Below are positions 1 to 9,436 of a DNA stretch of 64,000 nucleotides, piece after piece. The DNA is from Chersky-840 sp963764205 (GTDB taxonomy: Bacteria; Actinomycetota; Acidimicrobiia; Acidimicrobiales; UBA8190). Positions within the stretch are counted from its first letter, which is position 1. Every line of letters starts with the position of its first letter. The notes under the pieces were generated by a model that saw only the letters and a program-made list of their open reading frames with translations, had not been told where the DNA came from and ran no database searches. A program made the position numbers and the translations under genes. The stretch spans positions 1,740,208-1,804,207 of the forward strand of contig CAVXRN010000002.1 of assembly GCA_963764205.1 (NCBI GenBank), given 5' to 3'.

Positions 1-2242
1 CCTTGGCGACCAACCAGTAGCCGGTCCCGAACGGCATCGCTGCCATTCCCACGATGGGTTTGTGCAGCCGCGTACCTCCCATCGATCCGTAGAAGGGCGC
101 GTTGAAGGCGAACACGCCACCGTCAGCTGCCACCATCCAGTAGCCACCCGTCACGTTGTCCGTGGCCATGCCCACGATGGGGGCGTTGAGCCTGGTACCT
201 CCCATGGATCCGTAGAACGGCGCGTTGAAGGCGAAGATCCCGCCGTCGGATGCCGCCATCCAGTAGCCCCCGGTGCGGACATCGCTGGCCATGGCGACGA
301 CGGGCGCATCGAGACGCGTGCCACCCATCGATCCGAAGTACTGGGCCGTCCCGAACGTGAAGATGCCGCCGTCCGAGCCCACCAAGTCATACCCCTGGGT
401 GATCGGTGGTGGTGGCGGTGGTGGCGGCAGGTACGTGGGACACGGCCATCCGCCCGCCAGCGGCGTGCCCAGTCCCGTGGCCGGGTCGTACCCGGCGCTG
501 GCCGGGAACTCGGCGCCGCCGTACGTACCGGTGAGATCGTTGTCACCGTTCACCACGTCGGTGAGCGATGTGCCATAGCCGCCCTGGTCGGCCAGGCCAT
601 AGAGGAACGGCGCGAGATCACCGCGACGGGCTCCACCGCAGCCGCTGCCGGTGTCCCCCACGAGACCCGCGATGACCGGAGCCGCCACACTCGTGGCTCC
701 CCCCCCGACCCATTGCCCGTCGACGAAGAACGTCTGGAAATCGGCGTCCGCCGATATGTCGGGCACGTTGCGACACGATGTGCCACACGCGTTGGTGGTC
801 GTCGACCACTGGTACGGGCCCGATTGCCACGGTGGCTCCCCGAAGTACCGGGACATCCCGCCGCCGCTCGCGCCGATACCACCCTGGGCCACAGCGCACG
901 AAGGCCCCGACGCTCCCTGGCACAGGTTCCAGACGCTGGCGGTACCTCCGAACCCACTCGTCCCGCCCACGGCGGTGACCCAGGGGTCGGAGGCGGGAAA
1001 GTCGACGTTCAATGCGGTGCTCTGGGCGTTCGGTCCGGCGTTGTCGACGAAACAACCCTCCGATCCCGAGTCGCCCGAGGCGGCGAGGACCGTCTGGCCT
1101 TGTGCCGCGGCCTGTGCGAGCAGCGTGTCCTCCGACAGGAATCCGCCGAGAGCGGCATCGGGCTCGCACAGACCGAGGCTGACCGAGATCACGCTGGCGG
1201 TGTCCTGGTTCACGATCGCAGCCCACGTGTCGTACGAGCCGGTCGCCGAGTTCGGCCCCTCGTAGGACACGATCGAGGCACCCGGCGCCTGGGTGGCGAT
1301 CTGTTCGATGTCGACATCGGCCTCGGCGGTCCCCTCCGCGCTGATCGAACCGCCACCGTCCACCGCCACCGTGGACACCGGGTTCGAGAGACCGAAGCAC
1401 GATTGGTACGCGCTCACGTCGAGGCCGTCGTGAGGCGACAACTCGAATGCCGCCACGGTCTGCCCCGCTCCTGTCTGGCCGGCACCGATCAGCCCGCCGA
1501 TCCCATAGGCGTCGCCGACCTGATCGGGCGTCAGGATGCCGTTGGCCGAGGCGAACGACGCCGCCGCGGGGCACGGCGCCGGCCCCGAGGCGTGCGGCTC
1601 GAGTGAAGTTCCAGATGCAGATGCAGGTACGGGTGCGGGCGCGTGCTCGAACACGTCTCCGAACTGGAGCGACGCCATGTCGTCGAGACCGAGCACGCCT
1701 CCGACGCCGGCGGCGACGCTGGCGGGCAGCAGTGGGGCGCGATCGGCCCGATAGCCCACTTGACGATCGGCGAGTCGGTAATTCTCGAACGACACGCCGA
1801 ACGCCGATTCGACGGTCGCCGCCGGCGCCGACACGGTGACCGTGAAGCCTGAGCGCGCATCGCCCCCGAGGCCGACGCTTCCCAGCCACTGCTGCAGGCG
1901 GCGCACGGTGCGAGCATCGGGGCCGAACTCCTGCACGAATCGTCCGGGGCTGAGCCAGTGGTGGTACTGCGAGGAGCCCTTGTCGTAGAGCCGGCCCAGG
2001 AACGCGTCGAGCGCGCCCGGGTTCGCAGGCGGGAGCACCAGTTCCACCTGCATCGTGCGGCTCGCCTCGACTGCGCCGACGGGCTCAGCTCCGACCGGGA
2101 TGGGGGACGGGGCGAGACGGGCCTCTCTGGTCAGGGCGGACGTTGCACCGGCCTGGGGCGCGAGTGCGACCGACACGCCCGCGCACGACACGACGAGCGG
2201 CAGGGCCAATCTCCCCCACCTCCTGCGGACCCCCCCAGCCAC
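1..2242 (-). CDS. Secreted S53 sedolisin (pro-kumamolisin family) with C-terminal repeat tail, C-terminus cut by window edge
   Basis: Serine-carboxyl endopeptidase, exported and normally active at low pH. The minus frame stays open from a GTG at 2242 to the window edge. GGAAGGA lies 7 nt before that GTG. A signal peptide (RRRWGRLALPLVVSCAGVS) comes first, then a pro-domain ending in the YHHWLSPGRFVQEFGP type motif. The catalytic domain carries ExxxD (about E307/D311), AASGDSGS, SGGGMSRYF, PDISADADF and GGGATSVAAP with the nucleophile near S518. After a proline-rich linker the tail has about 39-residue repeats (GGIFAFNAPFYGSMGGTRL, GYWMVAADGG) running off the edge. Seen: catalytic motifs and repeats. 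Known: family chemistry. Inferred: the tail binds the cell surface or polymer. Confidence 0.9.
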   Translation of the reverse strand, partial: MAGGVRRRWGRLALPLVVSCAGVSVALAPQAGATSALTREARLAPSPIPVGAEPVGAVEASRTMQVELVLPPANPGALDAFLGRLYDKGSSQYHHWLSPGRFVQEFGPDARTVRRLQQWLGSVGLGGDARSGFTVTVSAPAATVESAFGVSFENYRLADRQVGYRADRAPLLPASVAAGVGGVLGLDDMASLQFGDVFEHAPAPVPASASGTSLEPHASGPAPCPAAASFASANGILTPDQVGDAYGIGGLIGAGQTGAGQTVAAFELSPHDGLDVSAYQSCFGLSNPVSTVAVDGGGSISAEGTAEADVDIEQIATQAPGASIVSYEGPNSATGSYDTWAAIVNQDTASVISVSLGLCEPDAALGGFLSEDTLLAQAAAQGQTVLAASGDSGSEGCFVDNAGPNAQSTALNVDFPASDPWVTAVGGTSGFGGTASVWNLCQGASGPSCAVAQGGIGASGGGMSRYFGEPPWQSGPYQWSTTTNACGTSCRNVPDISADADFQTFFVDGQWVGGGATSVAAPVIAGLVGDTGSGCGGARRGDLAPFLYGLADQGGYGTSLTDVVNGDNDLTGTYGGAEFPASAGYDPATGLGTPLAGGWPCPTYLPPPPPPPPITQGYDLVGSDGGIFTFGTAQYFGSMGGTRLDAPVVAMASDVRTGGYWMAASDGGIFAFNAPFYGSMGGTRLNAPIVGMATDNVTGGYWMVAADGGVFAFNAPFYGSMGGTRLHKPIVGMAAMPFGTGYWLVAK

Positions 2243-2353
2243 GACGTCATCCTTCCACGGATCCCGCGCCCACCGAGTGCGGACAACCCCCGGGCCAGAC
2301 GAGTGCGCGAGAGATTTGACAAGCTGGTCGGGATCGTCACTACGGTCACAGAA

Positions 2354-3922
2354 ATGCCGGATTACGACGCCATCGTCATTGGCGCGGGCCACAACGGCCT
2401 CACGGCATCGGCAGTCATGGCGCGGGGCGGGATGCGGGTCCTGTGCCTGGAGAAGAACCACTTCATCGGTGGGATGGCGTCGAACACCGAATTGGCACGC
2501 GGCTACCGCTTCGAACTGGCGGGGTCGATCCAGTTCCCGATCCCCAACGAGATCTTCGAGGACCTCGGCTTCGACTCGTGCCCCATCTACGAGCCCGAGG
2601 TCCAATCGGCCAGCATCGGGGCAGCCGGGCAAGCGCCGATACTCCTCTACACCGACCCCGAGCGCCTGCTCGACCATCTCGGCACCACCCTCGGCTTCGA
2701 CGCGTTGGCCGGCATGGCCGAGGTCGCAGCATGGGCGGACGCTCCGGCGCGGGCGATCGGTCGGTTCGACGTCCGGAAGCCGCCCAAGTCACTCGACGAG
2801 ATGTGGGCATGCGCATCCGACGAGAAGGAGCGTGAGGCGATCCGCACCGCCATGTTCGGCAGCGTGATGGACGTGGTCGACCGGTACCTGCCCGACCGCC
2901 ACAAGCATGCCCAGATCCGCAGCATGCTGAGCTTCCTGGCGGTCAACTCCACCTATAGAGGCCCGTACACGTCGGGAAGTGCCCTGTGCCTCGCCTTCGC
3001 ACTGGCGTCCCCCGGCAACGCCACGATGTCCAAGGTGCGGGGCGGGATCGGCACCATGGCCGAGCACCTGAGGGTGCTGTTCGAGCACCACGGAGGCGAG
3101 CTCCGGCGTCATGGCAAGGTCGCCAAGATCGCCGTCTCCGGTGGCCGGGTCCAAGGGGTGGTCCTGAGTGACGGGGACGTGGTCTCCGCGCCGGTGGTGG
3201 TGTCCAATCTGGACCCGACGGCCACGTTCACGCAGCTGCTCGAGCGCGAGGCGTTACCTGACGCCTTTGCGCAGCGCATCGACGCCATCGACCATCGGGC
3301 CGCGTACTTCCAGATCCATTTCGCTCTGTCCGGACTGCCGGAGTACACCGGTGTCAACGAGGTTCTCAACCACGGAGACCTGCGCCACAACGTGACGTTC
3401 TTCGGGACGGCCGAGCAGATGCAGCTGGACTACGAGAACTGCGTCCGCGGTCGGGTGCCGGCGTCCCCCTCGTTCAACCTTCAGATCCCCACACTGCGAG
3501 ACCCCGGTCTGGCTCCCCCCGGGAAACATGCGGCGAGTACCTTCGCCTTCTATTTCCCCATCGGCGCGACACACGCGGAACAGGCGCGATTGCGAGACGA
3601 GATGGCTGAACGCATCGTCGCGAAGATCGCGGCGGCGGCACCGAATTTTCCCGACCTGATCGAGCGTCAGTTCAACTATCCGGCGTACACCTACGAGTTG
3701 ATGTTCGGATGCACCGGGGGGGACTTCACACACGGGCTGCTCCAGCCGGAGTTCATGGGGCCCTTCCGGCCCGGGCCGACGGGCTGGCCCGACAATCCGG
3801 TTCCGATCGAGGGGCTGTTCCTGTGCGGCGCAGGATGCCACGGCGGTCCCGGCATCACCTTCATCCCTGGCTACAACTGCGGCTACGCCGTCTTGGACGC
3901 GGCCGATCCCTCGCGGTTGTAG
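2354..3922 (+). CDS. FAD-dependent phytoene desaturase-like oxidoreductase
   Basis: About 522 aa. The N-terminus YDAIVIGAGHNGLTASAVMA is the Rossmann dinucleotide-binding motif, followed by LCLEKNHFIGGMA, typical of the phytoene dehydrogenase/amine-oxidase superfamily (COG1233). The C-terminus has the family FAD-contact region LFLCGAGCHGGPGITFIPGYNCG. The substrate cannot be told; no carotenoid genes are nearby. ATG 2354 was chosen because upstream in-frame sequence is antisense to the sedolisin signal peptide; no good ribosome site precedes it, so translation may be leaderless. Its last 40 nt overlap the end of the convergent DUF2834-like gene. Confidence 0.85.
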   Translation: MPDYDAIVIGAGHNGLTASAVMARGGMRVLCLEKNHFIGGMASNTELARGYRFELAGSIQFPIPNEIFEDLGFDSCPIYEPEVQSASIGAAGQAPILLYTDPERLLDHLGTTLGFDALAGMAEVAAWADAPARAIGRFDVRKPPKSLDEMWACASDEKEREAIRTAMFGSVMDVVDRYLPDRHKHAQIRSMLSFLAVNSTYRGPYTSGSALCLAFALASPGNATMSKVRGGIGTMAEHLRVLFEHHGGELRRHGKVAKIAVSGGRVQGVVLSDGDVVSAPVVVSNLDPTATFTQLLEREALPDAFAQRIDAIDHRAAYFQIHFALSGLPEYTGVNEVLNHGDLRHNVTFFGTAEQMQLDYENCVRGRVPASPSFNLQIPTLRDPGLAPPGKHAASTFAFYFPIGATHAEQARLRDEMAERIVAKIAAAAPNFPDLIERQFNYPAYTYELMFGCTGGDFTHGLLQPEFMGPFRPGPTGWPDNPVPIEGLFLCGAGCHGGPGITFIPGYNCGYAVLDAADPSRL

Positions 3923-4347
3923 CGAATCTGGCGTTCCACGAACGCGAGGTAGAAGGCCATGGAGAAGGCAAGACTGGTGAAGAGACTCATGACGAAGAAG
4001 AGCCACGGGGCCACCAACCCGCGCCGTCGCCCGTCGACGATCGTCCAGAGCGGCAGCAGGACCAGATTGACGATCGTGTAATCCTGGGCCGCGGAGTCCG
4101 ACGCCCAGTTGGAGAAGAGGGCCTTGGTGTAGTTGATGTAGCTGGCGGTGTGCGGGTTGTGGTGCACGTACATGACGTTGAAGTACCAGCCGATGCACAG
4201 CGAGGCGACTCCGCAGAAATAGAACGTCCCTTCGAGCAGCGAGACCGGCCCGACGCCACCGCGGCGGAAGAGGTGCCGGTTGCACGCGAACGCCGCAGCG
4301 GTGCTCACAAGGCCGAGCACTCCGTAGAACACCAGGGACTTCGTCAT
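3883..4347 (-). CDS. DUF2834-type integral membrane protein
   Basis: 154 aa with about four hydrophobic segments: VFYGVLGLVSTAAAF near the N-terminus, YFCGVASLCIGWYFNVMYV, IVNLVLLPLWTIV, and LVAPWLFFVMSLFTSLAFSMAFYLAF near the C-terminus. The pattern NYTKALFSNWASDSAAQDYTI before the third segment resembles the DUF2834 family, which has no known function. It converges on the FAD oxidoreductase with a 40-nt overlap of the 3' ends. It ends in a basic tail (RQIRYNREGSAASK). Confidence 0.7.
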   Translation of the reverse strand: MTKSLVFYGVLGLVSTAAAFACNRHLFRRGGVGPVSLLEGTFYFCGVASLCIGWYFNVMYVHHNPHTASYINYTKALFSNWASDSAAQDYTIVNLVLLPLWTIVDGRRRGLVAPWLFFVMSLFTSLAFSMAFYLAFVERQIRYNREGSAASKTA

Positions 4348-4703
4348 GGCCCTCCCCGAGCCTCGTGTCGCATGGACAGGTCTGTGTCGGACCGCCCGTC
4401 ACGGGCATCCCGACACACCATCGCCCATGCCGGCGACACCGTCCATCTCGATGGCCCGACGGCGCTCGTCCGCGCATTACCGGCCGGTCACTGGCCCGCG
4501 GAGATCCCGGACGCGTACCCTCGTCGTCTCTAGGCAGGTGGGGGGTGTCTGGACGCGGCGGAAGCGGGGGGGCCACGGCCCTCCCGCTTCGCGTCGGGCC
4601 CATCCCTCCCCGACCGAACGTGCTGCTCATGCCCGAGGGGCACCGTGCTGTTTAATGATCGGGGAGCGGACGCACGCACGGTCGCCGCTCAGGGGGACCA
4701 GAG
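4348..4703. other. Divergent intergenic region
   Basis: About 355 nt between the divergent starts of the DUF2834-like protein and the lipoprotein esterase. It presumably holds both promoters. I see no convincing gene, repeat or long hairpin in it. Confidence 0.5.
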
Positions 4704-5822
4704 ATGAGACGAGCATGCCTCAGCGCCTTGGCCACGCTCGCGGTGGCCCTGGCGGGGTGCTCGACGTCCACCCCGGCCGCGACGACCGGGCCCAATCTGG
4801 CTCGGCCCGGCCCCGACGCGGTTGGAGTGACCACACTCGACCTCGGCACCGCCGGGCACTTCGGCGAGCGGCTGGCCACGGTCTTCTACCCAGCCGACGC
4901 CGCCAAGCTCGCCGGACATCCCATGTTCAGCTACAAGCTGGGGGATCCGCTGCCCGCCGCCCTCGTGGCGATCGTCCCGGCCAAGTACAACTCCTCGGTG
5001 ACGGTCGACGCGCACGTCGATGCCCCCGGCTCTCGTGAGGGCCCCTTCCCCATCGTGCTGTTCAGTCACGGCTTCGGGGCGTCACGCCTCTACTACTCCC
5101 ACCTTCTCACCGGCATCGCCTCGTGGGGCTTCGTCGTGGTCTCGGCCGACTACCTCGAGCGTGGGCTCCTCGCCCAGGCCACGCACCCCGATGTGACCGA
5201 CACGCCCGCGCTGGATCTCCACACCATGTTCTCCTCGCTCACCGCCACGGAGACAGCATCGTCGCAGCCTTCCTCACCGCTCTACGGTGTGGCCGATGCG
5301 CACAAGGTGGCCGCGGTCGGCCACTCGGCCGGGGGACAGACGGCATTCGACGCATTGGACGACTCCCGGGTGGCCATGGCGGTGGGATGGGCCCCGGTCG
5401 GACCCTCCGGACCTCCGTCGCACAAGCCGGTGACGATCATCGGTGCGCTGCAGGACGTGGCGCTGACCCCCGCCACGCTCACCGCCGAGTTCCACAAGTT
5501 TCCAGGCCCGACGAACTTCGTCGAGATCTCGGGCGAGGGGCACAACACCTACACCGACATCTGCACGTCGATCCGTGAGGGGGGCGGCGGCCTCGTGGGC
5601 TTCGCCATGTCGCTCCATCTGATCAGCCAGGAGCTGGGCAAGCTGGCGGTCAACGGATGCACCGCCCAGAACATCCCGCCCGAGCGGTTCTGGCCGATCG
5701 TGCAGGACTACACCGTGGCCGCCCTCCGCAACGGCCTCGGCATCGACCATGCGGCCGGCCCCGGGCCGGCGACGCCTGGTCAGTTCCCCGGCTTCAAGAT
5801 CACGTTCCGACACCATTCGTAA
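4704..5822 (+). CDS. Lipoprotein alpha/beta hydrolase (PAF-acetylhydrolase/chlorophyllase-like)
   Basis: 372 aa. The N-terminus MRRACLSALATLAVALAGC is a lipoprotein signal with lipobox LAGC (Cys19), so the protein is probably anchored outside the membrane. The hydrolase core has an oxyanion motif SHGFG (about 121-125), the nucleophile elbow GHSAGG with Ser208, and a late GEGHNTY that should carry the catalytic His. This arrangement resembles the dienelactone-hydrolase, PAF-acetylhydrolase and chlorophyllase group; the ester substrate is unknown. ATG 4704 directly follows GGGGGACCAGAG, a usable ribosome site. A short hairpin (GCGTGC/GCACGC) follows the stop at about 5829-5848. Confidence 0.85.
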   Translation: MRRACLSALATLAVALAGCSTSTPAATTGPNLARPGPDAVGVTTLDLGTAGHFGERLATVFYPADAAKLAGHPMFSYKLGDPLPAALVAIVPAKYNSSVTVDAHVDAPGSREGPFPIVLFSHGFGASRLYYSHLLTGIASWGFVVVSADYLERGLLAQATHPDVTDTPALDLHTMFSSLTATETASSQPSSPLYGVADAHKVAAVGHSAGGQTAFDALDDSRVAMAVGWAPVGPSGPPSHKPVTIIGALQDVALTPATLTAEFHKFPGPTNFVEISGEGHNTYTDICTSIREGGGGLVGFAMSLHLISQELGKLAVNGCTAQNIPPERFWPIVQDYTVAALRNGLGIDHAAGPGPATPGQFPGFKITFRHHS

Positions 5823-5964
5823 AGCTCCGGGCGTGCGGCCCCAAGCACGCGGCGTGGTGTCTGACCGGCGAGCCCGCCAGAAGCTCCCGACAGTTCGTCA
5901 CTATTGAGGATTCTTCGCAACGATCGTGGTGCTCAAATCGTGGCGACGAAGGGGGTTCGGAGTC

Positions 5965-6738
5965 ATGACGAGTCGCCACGCCCGTTCCCGATGGGCGCGT
6001 ATCACCATCGGTGTCGCTGTCGGGGTGACCGGATGGGCCACGGTCACCCTCTCGTCGATCACGCCGGCTTTTGCAAAAGTCAATTGCCAAGCAGCACCGG
6101 GACCGTCGGTCAATCTTCGAGGATGCTCACTCATCGGGGCGAACTTTTCGGGCAAGGACCTCGAGGGCGCCAAGCTGATCCACGCGAATCTGTCCGGTGC
6201 CAATCTCTCGGGCGCGGACCTCGCGGGTGCCCGAATGGTGGGCGCGGTGGTCACGGGAGCCAACCTCAGCGGCGCCGACCTCATGCGCGCCAACATCACC
6301 AACGCGGTTCTCACCAACGCTGACCTCACGGGTGCCAATCTCGTCAAGGCCCACCTCGAGGGGACCAACCTCACCGACGCCGTTCTGTCCGATGCGTACG
6401 TCGTGCGCGCCAATCTCGCCGACGCCAACCTGACCGGCGCCAAGATGGTCGATACGAGACTTGTCTACGGCAGGCTCATCGGCGCCGATCTCAGCACCGC
6501 CGACCTCAGCGACGCGAATTTCGAGGACGCCATGCTCACTCGGAGCAACCTCTCGGGTGCGGACCTGAACGGCGCAACGCTGTTCAAAGCGAAATTGGCC
6601 GGCGCCGACCTGACGAGCGCCGACCTCACGGACGCCAATCTCATCAAGGCCCATCTCTCGGGCGCCAAACTCACAGGGATCACCTGGAGCGGCGCCTTGT
6701 GCCCCGACGGCTTGGTGGCGGGCGCGTCGGGCTGCTGA
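5965..6738 (+). CDS. Exported pentapeptide-repeat protein
   Basis: About 257 aa. The N-terminus has basic residues, a hydrophobic core (ITIGVAVGVTGWATVTLSS) and an AFA cleavage-type site. The rest is a long run of A(N/D)LxX pentapeptides such as GANLSGADLAGARM and TNADLTGANLVKA, which fold into a right-handed quadrilateral beta-helix. ATG 5965 was preferred over an upstream in-frame start at 5926 because GAAGGGGG lies about 9 nt before it and because it starts the signal peptide. The cysteines near both ends may form a disulfide. Function is unknown; exported members usually have structural or binding roles. Confidence 0.85.
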   Translation: MTSRHARSRWARITIGVAVGVTGWATVTLSSITPAFAKVNCQAAPGPSVNLRGCSLIGANFSGKDLEGAKLIHANLSGANLSGADLAGARMVGAVVTGANLSGADLMRANITNAVLTNADLTGANLVKAHLEGTNLTDAVLSDAYVVRANLADANLTGAKMVDTRLVYGRLIGADLSTADLSDANFEDAMLTRSNLSGADLNGATLFKAKLAGADLTSADLTDANLIKAHLSGAKLTGITWSGALCPDGLVAGASGC

Positions 6739-6756
6739 GACGTCAGCCGATCAGGG

Positions 6757-7719
6757 TCAGGTGTCGCCTCGGACCTCGAGGCAGGTGCTCAGGAAGCCCT
6801 CGAGCCGTGGCCACCAGTGGGTCAACACGGTGGGGAGCGCGATGCACCCGTGGGGGGCGTCGGGGTAGACGAGCAGCTCCGCCGAGTTCCCGGCGAGCAG
6901 CCAGCGATTGACGAAGAACAGGGTGTCGTCCACCAGATGGTCGTCGGCTCCGACGGTGAAGATGGCCGGGGGCATGCCGCGGAGGTCCGCGTACAGAGGT
7001 GAGAGGTGAGGATGCCGCCGCTGCTCCGGATTCATGCCCGGGACGAATTGTTCGACCATGAATCGCATGTCCGCCGGGTCGAGGATGTCGGTGTCGGTGG
7101 CCATCCCGATGCCCATGGCGCTCGGTGTGGCGCCGAGGTCGTACGCCCCGAATACCAGATTCGCTCCGCAGAACCGGTCGGCGACGTTGTGCCGGTCCCG
7201 CATTCGGAGCAGCGTGAGCGCCGACAGATGGGCACCGGCGGACTCGCCTCCGATGAGGAGCCGGTCGGTCCCGTACTCCTCGGTGGCGTGCTGGATCAGC
7301 CACAGGGCGGCGGCCTCACAGTCATCGGGCCCCGCCGGATAGGGGTGCTCGGGCGCCAAGCGGTAGTCGACGCTGACGATGGCGAGGTTCAGGTGATCGC
7401 TCAACGATTCGTTCAACAGGTCGGTCAACTCGGGTTCGCCCGTCATCCATCCCCCACCGTGGATGTGGAGCATGGCGCCGTCGACCTGTTCGGGACGGAA
7501 CTCCCGGAGGCGGAGAGGACCGGCCGGGCCCGCAATTACCCGGTCGACCCCCTTCTCCGACCGCAGGACCAGGGCCGACTCTGCAACACGACGTGCCTGG
7601 GCCCGTTCGACAGGCGAGCCGGTCTCGGGCCCGGTCGGGGGAAAGCGACCCACGAACTCCTTGGACTCAGACCGGATCCGGTCCCGTGCTTGCTCCATCT
7701 CGTCGTCCCAGAGCTTCAT
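6757..7719 (-). CDS. Alpha/beta hydrolase, hormone-sensitive-lipase family esterase
   Basis: 320 aa, cytoplasmic, no signal peptide. HGGGW (residues 87-91) forms the oxyanion hole and GGESAG (Ser160) the nucleophile elbow; VDYRLAPEHPYPAGPDDC between them is the HSL-family signature. ADDHLVDDT and HGCIA supply the likely catalytic Asp and His. Start ATG 7719 is set by a strong GGAGGA six nt upstream; the longer open frame to 7887 lacks such a site. It probably hydrolyses short-chain esters; the natural substrate is not evident from the neighbours. Confidence 0.88.
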   Translation of the reverse strand: MKLWDDEMEQARDRIRSESKEFVGRFPPTGPETGSPVERAQARRVAESALVLRSEKGVDRVIAGPAGPLRLREFRPEQVDGAMLHIHGGGWMTGEPELTDLLNESLSDHLNLAIVSVDYRLAPEHPYPAGPDDCEAAALWLIQHATEEYGTDRLLIGGESAGAHLSALTLLRMRDRHNVADRFCGANLVFGAYDLGATPSAMGIGMATDTDILDPADMRFMVEQFVPGMNPEQRRHPHLSPLYADLRGMPPAIFTVGADDHLVDDTLFFVNRWLLAGNSAELLVYPDAPHGCIALPTVLTHWWPRLEGFLSTCLEVRGDT

Positions 7720-8322
7720 CGGCTGTCCTCCGGTCGCCTGGTCCCGATGCAGAAACGCTAAACGAATCCGCTCGATCAAGAAAGTGGGAGCCGGGCACAT
7801 GGTCCACTCGGCCCGAGCGTGGACGAGATTCGGGCCCACCGATCTCCTCCCGAAGGCGTCGAGCCGCCTCGAGCCCGTGTGCATCACCGCATCGATCGTG
7901 GCATCACGTATTGCTCGACGTTTTGCTCGCGCGTTGCATCACACATTGCGCACATTGTCACGAAAGCGTCGCGATGAGTTTGTTTGCGACGCTATGTCGA
8001 CTCCGCCACACTGGCTGTGCATCCGACCGTGGTAGCCGGCCATACTCTTCTGGAGCTGTCAGGGCGGGAAGCGTAGGTGGGATGCCTGCGGAAGAGTGCG
8101 CTCCGTTCCTTTTCTTCGGGAGGTCCTGAGCGCGCCCGCGACCGAGGGCGTGGGGCACTTGCTCCGGCCGAGGCCCGTCACGGTGATCAGCCCGCCACGA
8201 GGCGGTGGAACGAGCGGTACAGGCGGCCGCGCACCCTCTAGGTCCCCAAGATTCCTCATTGCAATCGGAGACGGGTATCGAGTTTGATCTGAGGTGGCTG
8301 TCTGCTCTGGCGGGAGGCTCCG
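7720..8322. other. Intergenic region without a convincing gene
   Basis: About 600 nt between two divergent genes. All open frames are arginine-rich shadows without family features. A stretch at about 7900-7990 repeats short words (ttgctcg, cgttgcatcaca) and is locally less GC-rich, so promoters for the flanking genes could lie here. Confidence 0.4.
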
Positions 8323-8619
8323 ATGGCGATAGCGGTGCTCATCAACTGCCCCGGCGTCACACTCGAACAATATGACGAGGCCGTCGAAATCGGAGGATTT
8401 CTACCGGGCGGACCCTTGCCACCGGAGGGCCTGTTCCATTGGGTCACGAAGACCGACGACGGAATCCTCGTCGTCAACGTGTGGGAGTCGATGGAAGGGT
8501 TCGAGCGGTTCGCGGACACCGTCGCCTCGCTGATGGACCAGGTCGGCGTCCAAGCACCACCCGACGTCCAGATCTTCGAGGTTCACAACTACCTGGCCGG
8601 TGCCCGGTGGGGTCGTTGA
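8323..8619 (+). CDS. Small ABM-like (dimeric alpha/beta barrel-like) protein
   Basis: 98 aa: an N-terminal LINCPGVTLEQYDEA segment, a central FHWVTKTDDGILVVNVWES strand pair and a C-terminal VQIFEVHNYL strand. This looks like a small antibiotic-biosynthesis-monooxygenase-like domain, which usually dimerises. ATG 8323 has GGGAGG six nt upstream. A paralogue lies at 32944-33246 and shares TLEQYDEA, LPGG, FHW, VxVWES and VHNYLAG. Function unknown. Confidence 0.75.
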   Translation: MAIAVLINCPGVTLEQYDEAVEIGGFLPGGPLPPEGLFHWVTKTDDGILVVNVWESMEGFERFADTVASLMDQVGVQAPPDVQIFEVHNYLAGARWGR

Positions 8620-8632
8620 CGTGCGATCGCGC

Positions 8633-9436
8633 TCAGCCGGACGTGGCCACGCGGTAGTGATACCCGCACAGCTCGCTGAAACCTGACCGCTCGTACAGGC
8701 CGAGGGCCGCGCCGTTGTCCTGCGCGACTTGGAGGTACATGCGCTGCGCGTCGTGTGCAGCGGCCCACTCGGCCAGCGCGACGAGCACGTCGCGCCCCCC
8801 GCCCTTTCCCCGCGCCGCTCGAAGCGTGGCCATCCCGAACACGCCCACCCAGCCGGAGTCGACGACACCTCGTCCCACCGCGACGACCTCGTCGTCGATC
8901 ATCGCACGGGCATAGGCACTCGGCCGGTCCACACGACTGAGCATGTCCCAGTCCGCACGGGGATCACCACCAGCGTCGTGTACGGCGTGCCAGGTCTCGA
9001 ACCACGCGCGGGTCGGATGGTCGTCCAGGCGCATCCGCAGCGAGGCTGTCGGCATCTGCTCCCGGACGCGCGCGGTCGATGCGACCTGCAACGAGATCGA
9101 GCCTTGGCGGCGATACCCACGCTCGGCCAAGAACGGGTCGAGCCCTCTCGGACACGCCCCGGGGCTGATCTGGAAGCGAGCGACGCCACCGTGACCGGCA
9201 TAGAACTCCTCGGCCTCGACGACCCTGGCCACGAGCTCGCCCGCAGCGACATCACCATGAGGCAGCACCGTTCCCACCCACCAGTCGCAGCTCGAGCTAT
9301 GGCGCAGGCACCACCCTGCAACCTCCTGCACGTGCTGGGCCGGAAGGGCTCGCGCCGCACGCTCCTGCAGAGTCCTCACCAGGTCCGGGTTGTGCACGGC
9401 CACGGGCCTCACCTCGAGCGGGGCGCACCGAACCAT
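8633..9436 (-). CDS. GNAT-family N-acetyltransferase
   Basis: 267 aa. The C-terminal half is a GNAT domain: VGVFGMATLRAARGKGGG covers beta4 and the acetyl-CoA pyrophosphate loop (RxxGxG/A type), and YLQVAQDNGAALGLYERSG is the typical C-terminal signature. The N-terminal half (to about residue 130) is a second, degenerate GNAT-like unit. ATG 9436 overlaps the stop of the upstream gene by 1 nt (TGATG), so the two are probably translationally coupled. The substrate is unknown. The open frame extends far upstream to 10327, but that part is antisense to other genes. Confidence 0.85.
   Translation of the reverse strand: MVRCAPLEVRPVAVHNPDLVRTLQERAARALPAQHVQEVAGWCLRHSSSCDWWVGTVLPHGDVAAGELVARVVEAEEFYAGHGGVARFQISPGACPRGLDPFLAERGYRRQGSISLQVASTARVREQMPTASLRMRLDDHPTRAWFETWHAVHDAGGDPRADWDMLSRVDRPSAYARAMIDDEVVAVGRGVVDSGWVGVFGMATLRAARGKGGGRDVLVALAEWAAAHDAQRMYLQVAQDNGAALGLYERSGFSELCGYHYRVATSG

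Noticed and set aside
62..1606. Very long open frame on the plus strand
   Set aside because: It is antisense to the sedolisin, is rich in Arg/His/Gly and has no family features; the minus frame has all S53 motifs.
1958..2353. N-terminal extension of the FAD oxidoreductase
   Set aside because: The residues overlap the sedolisin signal and pro-region on the other strand and lack homology; the Rossmann motif starts right after ATG 2354.
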